Numbered from the stretch's first letter, positions 32,623 to 48,695 are shown. The stretch is DNA of 64,000 nucleotides from an uncultured Pelagibacteraceae bacterium (GCA_902624195.1 CACNWV010000001.1:56783-120782); one strand, 5' to 3'. The notes: a model not told the origin generated them from the letters alone. Numbers and translations: made by a program.

Positions 32623-33939
32623 ATGTCAGAAAAAATCACAGTGCCAACATTAGGCGAGTCAGTTACCGAGGCTACAGTTTCAAAATGGCTTAAGTCTCAA
32701 GGAGACAAAGTTACCGCAGACGAACCTATAGTGGAGTTAGAGACAGATAAAGTGAACGTTGAAGTTCCAGCTCCTTCAAACGGAGTTCTTGGCAGTATAG
32801 CTGTTAAGGAAGGTGAAACTGTTAATGTTGGATCATTATTAGGGACCATAAGTCAGAATATAAGTCAAGATTTTAAATCTAAAGAGTTAAAAAACTACCA
32901 ACCTCCAAAAAAAATTTTGAAAAAAGAACCAAAACTTTTTGAGGAAGATAAATCAAAATTGCAACAAAAGAAAATAGGTAAAGCTAAATTAGAGGAGCCA
33001 GTCTTAAAATTGGAGGATGAAAGTTTAGATAAAGAAGAAGAGCCATTAATTTTAAAAGATGTTCATAAAGAAAAAGTCAAAGAAACTAAAATTTCACCAG
33101 CAGCACGTAAAATGGCATCAGAAGCAAATGTGAATATTGATAAAGTCCAAGGGACTGGAAAAAATGGTGTTATTTTAAAAGAGGATGTCATGAGCTTAAT
33201 GGGTTCTAGGCCATCCCCATCGGAAAGGAAAATCAAACATGGTCCTGAGGAAAGAGTTAAGATGACAAGGTTAAGATTAACAATAGCTAAGAGACTAAAA
33301 GAGGCCCAAGAAAACGCTGCTATGTTAACAACTTTCAACGAGGTGGACATGAGTGAAGTAATTTCAATGAGAAATCAGTATAAAAATGAATTTCAAAACA
33401 ACTATGGTGTTAAACTCGGCTTCATGTCATTTTTTGTTAAAGCTTGTGTAATTGGATTAAAAAACTATCCTGCGATTAACGCAGAAATTCAAGGAGAAGA
33501 AATAGTTTACAAAAATTATTATAATATCAGTATTGCAGTTGGAACTGACAGGGGTTTAGTTGTTCCAGTTTTAAGAGAAACTGATGAAATGTCTTTTGCT
33601 GATATTGAAAAAAATATCGGGGATTTAGGACAAAAAGCTAAAGATGGAAAGATAACAATTGAAGATTTACAGGGAGGCACTTTTACAATTACAAATGGAG
33701 GTATTTATGGATCAATGCTTTCAACACCAATACTTAACCCACCACAATCTGCGGTGTTAGGCATGCATAACATTATAGAAAGACCAATTTCAATAAATGG
33801 AAATGTGGAGATAAGACCAATAATGTACTTAGCTTTATCTTATGATCATAGAATAATTGACGGTAAGGAGGCTGTATCTTTTTTAAAAATTGTTAAAGAG
33901 TGTTTAGAACAACCTAAAAGACTCTTTTTAAATATTTAG
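32623..33939 (+). CDS. sucB: 2-oxoglutarate dehydrogenase E2 (dihydrolipoyl succinyltransferase)
   Basis: Lipoyl site ETDKVNVEV, peripheral-subunit-binding domain, catalytic [16 protein letters not shown]. Confidence 0.97.
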   Translation: MSEKITVPTLGESVTEATVSKWLKSQGDKVTADEPIVELETDKVNVEVPAPSNGVLGSIAVKEGETVNVGSLLGTISQNISQDFKSKELKNYQPPKKILKKEPKLFEEDKSKLQQKKIGKAKLEEPVLKLEDESLDKEEEPLILKDVHKEKVKETKISPAARKMASEANVNIDKVQGTGKNGVILKEDVMSLMGSRPSPSERKIKHGPEERVKMTRLRLTIAKRLKEAQENAAMLTTFNEVDMSEVISMRNQYKNEFQNNYGVKLGFMSFFVKACVIGLKNYPAINAEIQGEEIVYKNYYNISIAVGTDRGLVVPVLRETDEMSFADIEKNIGDLGQKAKDGKITIEDLQGGTFTITNGGIYGSMLSTPILNPPQSAVLGMHNIIERPISINGNVEIRPIMYLALSYDHRIIDGKEAVSFLKIVKECLEQPKRLFLNI

Positions 33940-33940
33940 G

Positions 33941-35341
33941 ATGCAAAATTTTGATTTATTAGTAATTGGTGGAGGACCCGGTGGTTATGTGTGCGCGATC
34001 AGAGCTGCACAACTCGGCTTAAAAGCTGCATGTGTCGAATCTAGGGGTGCGTTAGGTGGAACTTGTTTAAATGTAGGCTGTATACCTTCAAAAAGTTTAT
34101 TAAATCTTTCTGAAAATTTTATAAAAGCAAAAAAAGATTTTAATCATCAAGGAATAGAAATTGACGGTATTAAACTAAATATTGAAAAAATGATGTCAAA
34201 TAAAAATAAGTCAATCCAAGTACTTACTAAGGGTGTAGAATTTTTGTTTAAAAAAAATAAAGTGACATACATAAGGGGCAAGGGTGTTTTATTTTCACCA
34301 AATGATGTTGTGGTCTATGATAATAATAAGAAAACTAGTTATAGCGCAAAATACATTGTAATAGCTACAGGATCAGCAGTAGCATCTTTACCAGGGGTTG
34401 AAATAGATGAGAAAAATATTGTTTCATCTACTGGAGCATTATCACTTAATAAAGTTCCTAAAAAGTTAGCTGTGATTGGAGGAGGTTATATTGGCTTAGA
34501 AATGGGATCAGTATGGTCTAGGTTAGGCTCTGAGGTAACAGTAATAGAATATCTTGATCATATTACACCAGGAATGGATAGAGAGATATCAAATGAGTTT
34601 AAAAAAATTTTAATAAAGCAGGGTATAAAATTCAAATTAGGCTCAAGAGTAAATACGGTGAAAAGCATTAGCTCGGGAGTTTCAATAAACTATACAGACA
34701 TCAAAACTTCAAAAAATGAAATAGAAGATTTTGATAAAGTTTTAGTTTCAGTTGGTAGAAAGCCATATACCGAGGGTCTGAATTTGTCAAAAGTAGGTGT
34801 CAAAAAAGATAAAAAAGGCAGAATCGAAGTTGATAAAAAACTACAAACTTCAATCAAAAATATTTATGCTATCGGCGATGTTGTAAAAGGGCCTATGCTG
34901 GCTCATAAAGCTGAGGAAGAAGGAATTGCGGTTGCCGAAATTTTAGCTGGTCAGGCAGGTCATGTAAATTACGATGTAATACCAGGTGTAATCTACACAT
35001 CTCCAGAGGTCGCTACAGTTGGAAAAACAGAGGAACAATTAAAAGATGAAAAAAAAGCCTATAAAGTTGGTAAATTCCCTTTCATGGCTAATTCCAGAGC
35101 GAAGGTAAATAATGAAACTGAGGGATTTGTAAAAATATTAGCAGACAGCGAGACTGATAAGGTATTAGGAGTACACATTATTGGCCCACATTGTGGAGAC
35201 ATGATTGCAGAAATGGCTTTAGCTATGGAATTTGGTGCGAGTGCTGAAGATATCGCAAGAACTTGTCACGCACACCCTACTCATACAGAGGCTATAAAGG
35301 AAGCAGCATTAGCTGTTGATAAAAGACCAATTCATTTTTAA
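33941..35341 (+). CDS. lpdA: Dihydrolipoyl dehydrogenase
   Basis: VIGGGPGGYVCAIRAAQLG, GGTCLNVGCIPSKSLL, C-terminal HAHPTHTEAIKEAAL. Confidence 0.97.
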   Translation: MQNFDLLVIGGGPGGYVCAIRAAQLGLKAACVESRGALGGTCLNVGCIPSKSLLNLSENFIKAKKDFNHQGIEIDGIKLNIEKMMSNKNKSIQVLTKGVEFLFKKNKVTYIRGKGVLFSPNDVVVYDNNKKTSYSAKYIVIATGSAVASLPGVEIDEKNIVSSTGALSLNKVPKKLAVIGGGYIGLEMGSVWSRLGSEVTVIEYLDHITPGMDREISNEFKKILIKQGIKFKLGSRVNTVKSISSGVSINYTDIKTSKNEIEDFDKVLVSVGRKPYTEGLNLSKVGVKKDKKGRIEVDKKLQTSIKNIYAIGDVVKGPMLAHKAEEEGIAVAEILAGQAGHVNYDVIPGVIYTSPEVATVGKTEEQLKDEKKAYKVGKFPFMANSRAKVNNETEGFVKILADSETDKVLGVHIIGPHCGDMIAEMALAMEFGASAEDIARTCHAHPTHTEAIKEAALAVDKRPIHF

Positions 35342-35369
35342 TTAAAAAAAATTCTAATACTATCGATGC

Positions 35370-37313
35370 ATGAAAGCACAAGTATTGTTACCCAAAATCT
35401 TTAATTTCCCTTTTACATATAATTCTAGATTTAAAAATAAGATTGGGGACTTAGTAGAAGTCCCATTTGGAAAAAAAATGGAAGTCGGTGTCATTTGGAA
35501 AAACAATTACACAGAACCAAAAAAAATTAAAATTAGGAATATTAATAATATTACCGACTATGCAATTAATAAAAAATTAGTAGATTTTATTGAATGGTTC
35601 TCATCCTACAATATGGTACCGATTGGTCTTGTTTTAAAAATGGTTATTGGGGGATCAGACAAATTCATAAAAAAATATGACGATTTAATTAAAATTAAAA
35701 AGATAAAAAAAAAATTTTTTAAATTAAATTCTGAACAAAAACATGCTCTAGATATTTTAGAAAAAGAAAATAATAAATTTAATGTTGCAGTGCTACAAGG
35801 CACTACAGGCTCGGGTAAAACTTTAGTATATTTTGAAAGGATAAAAAAGATCATTAAAAAGGATAAACAGGCACTGGTTTTGTTACCAGAAATTTTTTTA
35901 ACAAACGAGTTCAAATCTAGATTTGGAGAATTTTTTGGCTTTGAACCGGCAATTTGGCATTCTAAAATATCTCCAAAACAAAAAAGGTTGATTTGGAAAG
36001 GGGTAATAAATAATAAAATTAAAGTTTTATTAGGCGCAAGATCTTCATTGCTTTTGCCTTTCAAAAAACTCGGGATTATTATAGTTGATGAAGAACATGA
36101 CATTTCTTACAAGCAAGATGATGGAGTAATTTATAATGCTCGTGATATGGCAATTTCTAGAGCACATTTTGAAAAAATTCCTATTCACTTGGTAACTTCA
36201 ATTCCGTCAATTGAAACATATAATAATATTTGTAAAAATAAATATAAGCATGTAAAAATTTTAAAAAGATTTAACAATAATCCACTCCCGGAAACTAAAA
36301 TTATAAATTTAAATATAAGTAAGCTGAAAAAAAAATTTATAGCTGAGGAAACAATCAATCTGGTAAATTTGCATTTAAGTAAAGGTGATCAAGTTTTATT
36401 TTTTATAAATAGACGTGGTTTCGCACCATATCTAATTTGTAAAAAATGTGGTTACAAACATGTTTGCCCGAATTGTTCATTATATTTGACTTATCATAAG
36501 ATTAGAAACAAAGTGATTTGTCATCACTGCTCTCTTGAAAAAAATATTAAAAAAAAATGTGATAAAAATAATGATTGTGAATTTATAATGTATGGCCCGG
36601 GAGTAGAGAAAATATTTGATGAAGCTAAACAAATTTTTCCAGACAAGGTTATAAAAATATTCTCAAGTGATTATTTTAAAACTAAGGAAAAAACAAAGAA
36701 AATATTTGATGAAATAAAAGAGAATAAAATTAACATTTTAATAGGCACTCAAATGATATCAAAGGGTTTTAATTTTCCAAAGTTAAATTGCATTGTGGTA
36801 ATAGATGCAGACTTTTCTGGAAGAGGGTATGATTTAAGGACAACAGAAAAAAATATTCAATTGTATCATCAGCTAAGTGGTAGAGCAGGTAGATTTAGCT
36901 CAAAATCATTAATAATTTATCAAACATCTAATCCTGAAGATTTAATACTCAATGAATTAATAAAAAACAAATCAGAAAATTTTCTCAAAAATGAACTTAT
37001 TTTAAGAGAGAAAAATCAATTACCACCTTTCGTAAGATTAATTGCAATAATTATTTCCTCAAAGGAGCAGAGCGCAAGTTTGCAAGCCGCAAGAGAAATT
37101 AAAATTAAATTAAAACAAATAAACAATCTTGAAATATTAGGCCCGGTTGATTCACCACTTTTGAAAATCAAAAAATATTTTAGGTCAAGGTTGCTAATTA
37201 AGTTAAATAGTCAGATTTTAATGCAAAAAAAAATAGCAAATGTCTTAAATAGGCTAAAAATTTCACCTAAAATTAAACTTAGGGTTGATGTTGATCCTAT
37301 GAATTTTGCTTAA
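35370..37313 (+). CDS. priA: Primosomal protein N' (PriA helicase)
   Basis: LQGTTGSGKTLVYFE, VDEEHDISYKQDD, paired Cys zinc motifs CKKCGYKHVCPNCSLYLTYH, IGTQMISKGFNFP. Confidence 0.95.
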   Translation: MKAQVLLPKIFNFPFTYNSRFKNKIGDLVEVPFGKKMEVGVIWKNNYTEPKKIKIRNINNITDYAINKKLVDFIEWFSSYNMVPIGLVLKMVIGGSDKFIKKYDDLIKIKKIKKKFFKLNSEQKHALDILEKENNKFNVAVLQGTTGSGKTLVYFERIKKIIKKDKQALVLLPEIFLTNEFKSRFGEFFGFEPAIWHSKISPKQKRLIWKGVINNKIKVLLGARSSLLLPFKKLGIIIVDEEHDISYKQDDGVIYNARDMAISRAHFEKIPIHLVTSIPSIETYNNICKNKYKHVKILKRFNNNPLPETKIINLNISKLKKKFIAEETINLVNLHLSKGDQVLFFINRRGFAPYLICKKCGYKHVCPNCSLYLTYHKIRNKVICHHCSLEKNIKKKCDKNNDCEFIMYGPGVEKIFDEAKQIFPDKVIKIFSSDYFKTKEKTKKIFDEIKENKINILIGTQMISKGFNFPKLNCIVVIDADFSGRGYDLRTTEKNIQLYHQLSGRAGRFSSKSLIIYQTSNPEDLILNELIKNKSENFLKNELILREKNQLPPFVRLIAIIISSKEQSASLQAAREIKIKLKQINNLEILGPVDSPLLKIKKYFRSRLLIKLNSQILMQKKIANVLNRLKISPKIKLRVDVDPMNFA

Positions 37314-37394
37314 ACTCAAAATTGGCAACTTGATCAAGTTATTTTCTTGTGATACGACCTCAACATAATTTCACAAAAATTCAAACAATAAAAA

Positions 37395-37952
37395 ATGAGC
37401 ACTAATAAATCTTTCTCAATAGAAACTTCAGAAAGGTACTCACGTGCTTTATTTGACGTATGTAAAGAAGTGAACGAACTTGATAAAACTGAGAAAGATA
37501 TTAAAAACTTTCTATCTTTAATGAATTCAAGTTTAGAAATTAAGAATTTTTTAAGAGACCCTTCACAAAAAGTTCACAGTCAAAATAAAGTAATAAATTT
37601 AATATCAGATAAAATGAATTTTACAAAAAATTTAAAAAATTTTTTCTTTTTGCTGGTTGAAAAAAGAAGAATTTTTTTTGTAAAAAAAATATTAGATAGT
37701 TTTTTGACTTTATGTTCTAAAAAAAGGGGTGAAATAAAAGCTTCGTTAATTTCTTCCAAAGAATTATCTCAAAGTGAGCTTATTGAATTTAGTAAAGAGC
37801 TATCAACCTCAATAGGAGCAAACTTAAAATTTGATTACAAAATTGACGAAAAACTAATTGGAGGCTTCAAATTACAACTTGGAAGTTTCATGATTGATAC
37901 CTCAATTAAAAATAAACTAAAAAAATTTGAACAAGCAATGCTAGAAAGTTGA
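37395..37952 (+). CDS. atpH: ATP synthase F1 delta subunit
   Basis: [22 protein letters not shown]..., ...[25 protein letters not shown]; first gene of the atpHAGDC operon. Confidence 0.95.
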   Translation: MSTNKSFSIETSERYSRALFDVCKEVNELDKTEKDIKNFLSLMNSSLEIKNFLRDPSQKVHSQNKVINLISDKMNFTKNLKNFFFLLVEKRRIFFVKKILDSFLTLCSKKRGEIKASLISSKELSQSELIEFSKELSTSIGANLKFDYKIDEKLIGGFKLQLGSFMIDTSIKNKLKKFEQAMLES

Positions 37953-37953
37953 A

Positions 37954-39482
37954 ATGACAATTAATCCATCAGAAGTAACCAAATTATTGAAAGATCAAAT
38001 CAAAAACTTTGGAGAGAAAGCTGAAATTTCAGAGATCGGTAAAGTTTTATCAGTTGGTGACGGAATTGCTCGTGTTTTTGGTCTAGACAATGTTCAGGCC
38101 GGAGAAATGGTAGAATTTGAAGATGGATCCAAAGGAATGGCGCTGAATCTTGAGAATGACAATGTTGGTGTTGTGATATTTGGTGATGATAGAAACATAA
38201 AAGAGGGAGATACTATTAAAAGAACTAATGCGATCGTAGACGTACCGGTAGGCAAAGAACTTTTAGGGAGAGTAGTTGATGGGTTAGGAAATCCGATCGA
38301 TGGAAAAGGATCTTTATCAGTGAAAAATAGAAAACGTGTTGAAGTTAAAGCTCCTGGAATTATCCCAAGACAATCTGTAAATGAACCAATGCAAACAGGT
38401 TTGAAATCGATTGACTCTCTAATTCCTATTGGGAGAGGTCAAAGAGAATTGATAATTGGTGACAGACAAACAGGAAAAACAGCTGTAGCGATAGACGCGA
38501 TTATTAATCAAAAAAAAATAAATGAGTCAAATGATGAAAAAAAGAGGTTATATTGTGTTTATGTAGCTATAGGACAAAAACGTTCAACAGTAGCACAAAT
38601 CACCAAAACCTTAGAAGAAGCTGGTGCACTTAAGTATACGACAATTGTTGCAGCTACCGCTTCAGACTCTGCCCCTCTCCAATTTTTAGCACCATATACC
38701 GGTTGTACCATCGGTGAGTATTTTAGAGATAATGGAATGCATGCTTTAATCGTATATGATGATTTATCGAAACAAGCTGTTGCTTACAGACAAATGTCTT
38801 TATTATTGAGAAGACCGCCAGGTAGAGAAGCGTACCCTGGAGATGTATTTTACTTACATAGCAGATTATTAGAGCGTGCCGCAAAATTAAACGATAAAAG
38901 CGGCGGAGGATCCTTAACAGCTTTGCCAATAATTGAGACCCAAGCAGGTGACGTCTCTGCATACATACCGACTAATGTAATTTCTATTACAGACGGACAA
39001 ATATTTTTAGAGACAGAATTATTTAACCAAGGGATAAGGCCAGCAGTTAACGTTGGATTGTCAGTTTCTAGAGTAGGCTCTGCAGCTCAAACAAAAGCTA
39101 TGAAAAAAGTTGCAGGCTCAATAAAATTAGAATTAGCTCAGTATAGAGAGATGGCTGCTTTTGCACAATTTGGCTCAGATTTAGACGCATCTACACAACA
39201 ATTATTAAACCGTGGTGCAAAATTGACTGAACTTTTAAAACAAGACCAGTACTCACCAATGACAGTGGCTGAACAAGTAATTTCAGTCTTTACAGGAGTA
39301 AAAGGTTACCTTGATGACGTGGATCTTAATAAAATTAAAAAATTTGAAATGGATGTGATCGACAAGGTCAAGTCAGAAAAACCTGAAATAATCGATAAGA
39401 TTCAATCATCTGGGAAACTTGAGGAAGACTTAGAAAAAACACTTATTCAAATAATTGAAGATTATAAAAAGGGAAGAAAATA

Positions 39483-39483
<1 letters not shown>
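37954..39483 (+). CDS. atpA: ATP synthase F1 alpha subunit
   Basis: [48 protein letters not shown]. Confidence 0.98.
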
Positions 39484-41778
<2,295 letters not shown>

Positions 41779-41779
<1 letters not shown>

Positions 41780-42165
41780 TGTCTGAAAAATTTACAATTG
41801 AAATAATAGCTCCTGATAAAACTATTCTAAAGACAGATGCACATGAGGTTACAATCCCATCATTTGAGGGTGAAATGGGTATTTTGAAAGATCATATTCC
41901 CCTAATTACATTTCTAAGACCCGGGTTAATTAAAATATTCAATGAAGTAGAAACAACTTATTTTATTGAGGAGGGAACAGTTGAATTTTCTGATAACAAA
42001 CTACTGATACTAACTTCAACAGCAATCGACTTATCAAAAATAGATAAAAAATTTATGGAGGCGCTTATTAATAAATCTGAAACAAAAATTTCTAAGAGCT
42101 CTATTTCGGATAAAGAAAGATATTTGCTAAACCATAAGATTGAAACTTTAAAAAGTATTAGTTGA
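41779..42165 (+). CDS. atpC: ATP synthase F1 epsilon subunit
   Basis: HEVTIPSFEGEMGILKDHIPLITFLRPGLIKI; last gene of the atp operon. Confidence 0.95.
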
Positions 42166-42628
42166 TAAATTTTTTTATTTCTTTTACTAATTTTTTGTAT
42201 AATTCTTTTTTAAAGCTCACAATGACTTCTGGCAATTTGTCGTAATCAATCCATTTCCATTCTATAAATTCTGGCTGACTAGTATTCAAATTTATTTCAT
42301 CATCGTTTCCTAAAAACTTTACAATAAACCATTTTTGTTTTTGACCTCTAAATTTACCTTTCCATATTATCCCAACTAAATTTGTTGGAAGTTCGTATTC
42401 AAATAGTCCCTCTATTTCACCAAGTATTCTAATGTTTTTAATGCTTGTTTCTTCCTTTAACTCCCTTTTGGCAGCCGAAAGATAATCTTCTTTAACATCA
42501 ACTCCACCTTGAGGCATTTGCCAATTATTTACAGGGTTGTCCTTTCTCTTTCCTACAAAAACTTTATTTTCGTTATTTAAAACAATTATACCAACGCCCT
42601 GACGCATAGGCAGTTTTTTTGCATTCAT
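42158..42628 (-). CDS. rppH: RNA pyrophosphohydrolase (Nudix)
   Basis: RQGVGIIVLNNENKVFVGKR..., WQMPQGGVDVKEDYLSAAKRELKEETSI Nudix box. Confidence 0.93.
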   Translation of the reverse strand: MNAKKLPMRQGVGIIVLNNENKVFVGKRKDNPVNNWQMPQGGVDVKEDYLSAAKRELKEETSIKNIRILGEIEGLFEYELPTNLVGIIWKGKFRGQKQKWFIVKFLGNDDEINLNTSQPEFIEWKWIDYDKLPEVIVSFKKELYKKLVKEIKKFIN

Positions 42629-42631
42629 ACC

Positions 42632-43765
42632 CTAAGAGTTAAATAGTTTAATGGCATAATTCAATTGATTATCTTTTTCAGAGTTAATTTGAAAATCCTC
42701 TCCCTCTTCATCAACAATTATGTCAGGTGTAACGCCTACTTCAGAAATTGATTTACCTGATGGCAGATAATATTTTGAAATAGTCAGTCTCATACCACCA
42801 CCATTATTTAAAGGTATAATTGACTGGACTGACCCTTTACCATAAGAATTAGCACCCAAGATAACTGCTCTTTTGTGATCTTTTAAAGCACCAGCAAATA
42901 TTTCAGACGCAGAGGCAGAGCCATTATTAATTAGAACTACGATAGGTTTTCCTTTTATTTCATCACCTTGTCTCGCAAAAAATTTTCTTGTCTCGGAAAT
43001 TTTTCTACCTTTAGTCGATACTATTTCACCATCGTCTAAAAAAAAATCAGTTATATTTATTGCTTGAGTTAATAATCCTCCGGGATTATTTCTTAAGTCT
43101 AAAACATACCCTTTGATTTTTTCTATTTTCTCAAATTTTCTTATGGATTTTAAAAATTGTTCATCACTATTTTCATTAAACGATTTTAATCTTATGTAAC
43201 CAAGATTTTCTTCTCCAATAATTCTTGAGCTTACCGACTGAACTTGAATAATTTCTCTAATAATTTCGAATTCTAAAGGTTTTTTTATATTTTTTCTTCT
43301 TATAGTTAAGTTAACAGGAGATCCAACTGGGCCTCTCATTAATTTGACAGCTTCTAAAAGAGATTTTCCTTGAACTTGCTCTTTACCAATTTTTACTATG
43401 TAATCTCCTGACTTAATACCAGCTTTTGCAGCAGGTGTATCATCAATTGGCGAGATAACTTTTACTACACCGGCTTCCATTCCAATTTCAATTCCCAAAC
43501 CTCCAAACTCACCCCGCGTATCTGTTTGCATTTCTTTAAAAAGTTCTGGGCTCATATAAGCTGAATAGGGGTCTAGAGATTGTAGAACACCATTTATTGC
43601 AGCCTCTATCATTTCGGCTTGATCTACATCGTCGACATATTCTTTTTTAACATTCTCAAGCACATCACCAAATAAATCAATTTTTTCGTAAAGATCATTT
43701 TTTGAGTAAGCAGTTGATGAAAAAAAATTCAGTGCAAAAAAAAGTATTAACAAAAAATTCTTCAT
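42632..43765 (-). CDS. ctpA: C-terminal processing peptidase, S41 family
   Basis: Signal peptide, PDZ domain (GLGIEIGMEAGVVKVISPIDDTPAAKAGIKSGD), GSASASEIFAGALKDHKRAVILGANSYGKGSVQ. Confidence 0.93.
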   Translation of the reverse strand: MKNFLLILFFALNFFSSTAYSKNDLYEKIDLFGDVLENVKKEYVDDVDQAEMIEAAINGVLQSLDPYSAYMSPELFKEMQTDTRGEFGGLGIEIGMEAGVVKVISPIDDTPAAKAGIKSGDYIVKIGKEQVQGKSLLEAVKLMRGPVGSPVNLTIRRKNIKKPLEFEIIREIIQVQSVSSRIIGEENLGYIRLKSFNENSDEQFLKSIRKFEKIEKIKGYVLDLRNNPGGLLTQAINITDFFLDDGEIVSTKGRKISETRKFFARQGDEIKGKPIVVLINNGSASASEIFAGALKDHKRAVILGANSYGKGSVQSIIPLNNGGGMRLTISKYYLPSGKSISEVGVTPDIIVDEEGEDFQINSEKDNQLNYAIKLFNS

Positions 43766-44109
43766 ATCATAGCTTTTTCTTTAGGTATTTCCTCTGACCA
43801 CATTTTTTCAAGATCATAAAACTCTCTTTTCTCGGGATGGAATATATGCACTATAATATCATGAGTATCAACTAACTTCCATTCCTTACTATCTTTTCCT
43901 TCAATTCGACAATTTTGTAATCCAATTTTTTTTAATTCACTTACAAGTATTTCAGATAAAGACTGTAAGTGTCTTGAGGACGTTCCAGAGGCTATTATCA
44001 TATAGTCGGCAATGTAAGATTTATTTTTAAGATTAATTGCTATTATATTTTGAGCTTTATTATTGTCTAAAATCCTCTCGATATTTTTTTTAATTTCCAA
44101 AATTTGCAT
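43762..44109 (-). CDS. rsfS: Ribosome silencing factor RsfS
   Basis: ADYMIIASGTSSRHLQSL, EGKDSKEWKLVDTHDIIVHIFHPEKREFYDLEKMW. Confidence 0.95.
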   Translation of the reverse strand: MQILEIKKNIERILDNNKAQNIIAINLKNKSYIADYMIIASGTSSRHLQSLSEILVSELKKIGLQNCRIEGKDSKEWKLVDTHDIIVHIFHPEKREFYDLEKMWSEEIPKEKAMI

Positions 44110-44648
44110 TAACTAGATTTGCCCATTTTTTTTCTTATGATTGTGGAGGAAATTTCTATAGGTTTATTTTTTATAAAAGTAAGATTATTTTTTTTTAAAT
44201 ATTTTAACACAATAAATTCTTTATTCTTTTTATCATATCCTTTACGAGAAAAAACAATTAATTTTGTTAATTTTACTATTTTTTTCCAACTTTTCCATCT
44301 ATGAAATTCATTAAGAATATCTGAACCAATTATGAAATAAAGATTTGATGATTTTTTTCTGTAAATGTATTTAACCGCATCTATAGATCGAGATGATTTA
44401 ATTATATCGTCTAAATACAAAACTTGAATTTTATTATTTTTTTTTACAATTTTTTTTGCTACCTGTAATCTTCTCTTTAATGAAAAAAAAGGTTTTTTTT
44501 TAAAAGGATTCTTTTTTGTTATTACCCAATATATCTTTCGAAGCTTTTCTTTTTTGATGGCTATTTTAGAGATTGCCAAATGACCAGCATGGGCTGGATC
44601 AAAGCTACCACCTAAAATACCAATTTTATTATTTTGATATTCTCCCAT
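44109..44648 (-). CDS. nadD: Nicotinate-nucleotide adenylyltransferase
   Basis: KIGILGGSFDPAHAGHLAIS, IIGSDILNEFHRWKSWKKI, EISSTIIRKKM. Confidence 0.93.
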   Translation of the reverse strand: MGEYQNNKIGILGGSFDPAHAGHLAISKIAIKKEKLRKIYWVITKKNPFKKKPFFSLKRRLQVAKKIVKKNNKIQVLYLDDIIKSSRSIDAVKYIYRKKSSNLYFIIGSDILNEFHRWKSWKKIVKLTKLIVFSRKGYDKKNKEFIVLKYLKKNNLTFIKNKPIEISSTIIRKKMGKSS

Positions 44649-44651
44649 TTA

Positions 44652-45893
44652 CTAAGGTCTAATTATCCCTTTTCCTGAAACAACATATTTATAAGATGTT
44701 AACTGATTAATCCCTACAGGGCCTCTTGGTGGAAGTTTATTTGTTGATATACCAATTTCACCACCAAATCCAAACTCACCTCCATCAGCAAATTGGGTTG
44801 AAACATTATGCATTGCAATTGAGCTGTTAACGCCATTTAGAAAAATCTTAACATTTTTTTTGCTATTAGCAACAATACTATCGGTATGCATTGTTCCATA
44901 TTTCAAAATATGTTCGACCGCGCTATATACATTTTTAACTGCCTTGATGGAAATAATTGCATCCAGATATTCCGTTTTCCAATCTTTTTCTGAGGCAGAT
45001 TTTAATTTTCCTTTGAAAAGTTTGTTAACTTTTTTATCAGCTCTAACTTCACAGCCTGAATTTAAAAGAGCATTTATTATTTCTTTAGCATGTGAATTTA
45101 AAGCTTTTTCTTCAATCAGGAGAGTTTCAACTGCCCCACAAATACTTGTCCTTCTCATTTTTGCATTAATAATTAAATCTTTTGCCATTTTAATATTTGC
45201 AGTTTTATCAACATAAATGTGGCACAATCCCTCAAGATGGCCAATTACGTGCACATTAGAAAATTTTTGTACTTTCTCTACAAGTCCTTTCCCTCCTCTT
45301 GGCACAATTACATCGATATAAGCACTCATTTTCGATAAAAGTTGATCTACTATTTTTCTATTTTTACTTTTAATGAATTGCACACAGTTTTGATTTAAAT
45401 TGTTGTGTCTTAAATTATCTCTGAATAAATTAGCAAGTAATCTGTTTGAATTAAAAGCTTCTGACCCACCTCTTAAAATACAACAATTGCCTGATTTTAA
45501 ACATAACGCTGCAACATCAGCGGTTACATTAGGTCTGCTCTCATATATTACACCAATAACACCAATTGGAGTTGATACTTTTTTAATTGCCAAATTATTT
45601 GGTCTACGCCATGTGTCTAAAACTCTTCCTATCGGATCTTTAAATTTTGCTATTTCATTTATCGAATATCTAATACCCTCAATTCTATTTTTATTTAAAA
45701 TAAGTCTGTCAACTAAATGTTTTCTTTTAACATTTTTAACATCTTTTAAATTTTCCCTGATAATTTTATTAGTATTTTTTAAAAGCGATTGATTATAATT
45801 TTCTAAAACTTTTTTTATTTTTTTATGTTTCACCTCTTTTAAATCTTCAAAGGCTTTTCTTGCTTTCTTTCCTATAGATTCTAAATAATTCAT
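44652..45893 (-). CDS. proA: Gamma-glutamyl phosphate reductase
   Basis: KKVSTPIGVIGVIYESRPNVTADVAALCLKSGNCCILRGGSEA, VPRGGKGLVEKV, GGEFGFGGEIGISTNKLPPRGPVG. Confidence 0.96.
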   Translation of the reverse strand: MNYLESIGKKARKAFEDLKEVKHKKIKKVLENYNQSLLKNTNKIIRENLKDVKNVKRKHLVDRLILNKNRIEGIRYSINEIAKFKDPIGRVLDTWRRPNNLAIKKVSTPIGVIGVIYESRPNVTADVAALCLKSGNCCILRGGSEAFNSNRLLANLFRDNLRHNNLNQNCVQFIKSKNRKIVDQLLSKMSAYIDVIVPRGGKGLVEKVQKFSNVHVIGHLEGLCHIYVDKTANIKMAKDLIINAKMRRTSICGAVETLLIEEKALNSHAKEIINALLNSGCEVRADKKVNKLFKGKLKSASEKDWKTEYLDAIISIKAVKNVYSAVEHILKYGTMHTDSIVANSKKNVKIFLNGVNSSIAMHNVSTQFADGGEFGFGGEIGISTNKLPPRGPVGINQLTSYKYVVSGKGIIRP

Positions 45894-47988
<2,095 letters not shown>

Positions 47989-47998
47989 TTATATAGAT

Positions 47999-48253
47999 TT
48001 AATTGGGAATTACAGAAACAAAAGTTCTGTTTAGCTTTGATTTTTTGAACTTTACTTTTCCTTTGATTAAAGAAAAAATTGAGTGGTCTTTGCCCATACC
48101 AACGTTATCACCAGGGTGTATTTTGGTTCCCCTTTGTCTTACAATTATATTTCCAGGAATGACTAATTGATCACCATATCTTTTAACACCAAGACGCCTG
48201 CCTTTACTATCTCGGCCGTTTTTTGATGAGCCACCTGCTTTTTTTGTTGCCAT
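47999..48253 (-). CDS. rpmA: 50S ribosomal protein L27
   Basis: [52 protein letters not shown]. Confidence 0.97.
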   Translation of the reverse strand: MATKKAGGSSKNGRDSKGRRLGVKRYGDQLVIPGNIIVRQRGTKIHPGDNVGMGKDHSIFSLIKGKVKFKKSKLNRTFVSVIPN

Positions 48254-48261
48254 TTAATTAT

Positions 48262-48669
48262 CTATTTTTTTACTTCTTTTTTTACAACTTTTTTATCTTC
48301 TTTAACAGCTTTCTTTTTCTCAGTAATTTTTGCTTCGTCTATAACTTTACCACCCTTAGCTAAAATTTTTGTAATTTGTATCTTTGAGTGACGTTGTCTA
48401 TGACCATTTTTTTTTCTTGAATGTTTTCTTCTTCTTTTATGAAAAACTAAAATAGTTCTATCTTTCACATTATCTAATAATTTTGCTTCTACGGTTGCAC
48501 CTTCTACACTAGGGCTTCCAATCTCAGTACTTTTACTATCGTTTAAAAGCAATACATTTTTAAATTTTATAGTTTCACCTACTTTAGCGTTTAGTTTTTC
48601 AATTTCTAAAATTTTACTTGCGGACACTTTGTATTGTTTTCCGCCTGTTTCTATTATTGCAAATGACAT
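48262..48669 (-). CDS. rplU: 50S ribosomal protein L21 with Lys-rich C-terminal extension
   Basis: FAIIETGGKQYKVSASKILEIEKL, KRRRKHSRKKNGHRQRHSKIQI; extra tail KKKAVKEDKKVVKKEVKK. Confidence 0.95.
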   Translation of the reverse strand: MSFAIIETGGKQYKVSASKILEIEKLNAKVGETIKFKNVLLLNDSKSTEIGSPSVEGATVEAKLLDNVKDRTILVFHKRRRKHSRKKNGHRQRHSKIQITKILAKGGKVIDEAKITEKKKAVKEDKKVVKKEVKK

Positions 48670-48695
48670 AAATTTTTTTTTTTAAGTTTTCAGGC

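Noticed and set aside
42158-42165. 8-bp atpC/rppH 3' overlap as an antisense regulatory site
   Set aside because: Short convergent overlaps are common in compact genomes; no other signal.
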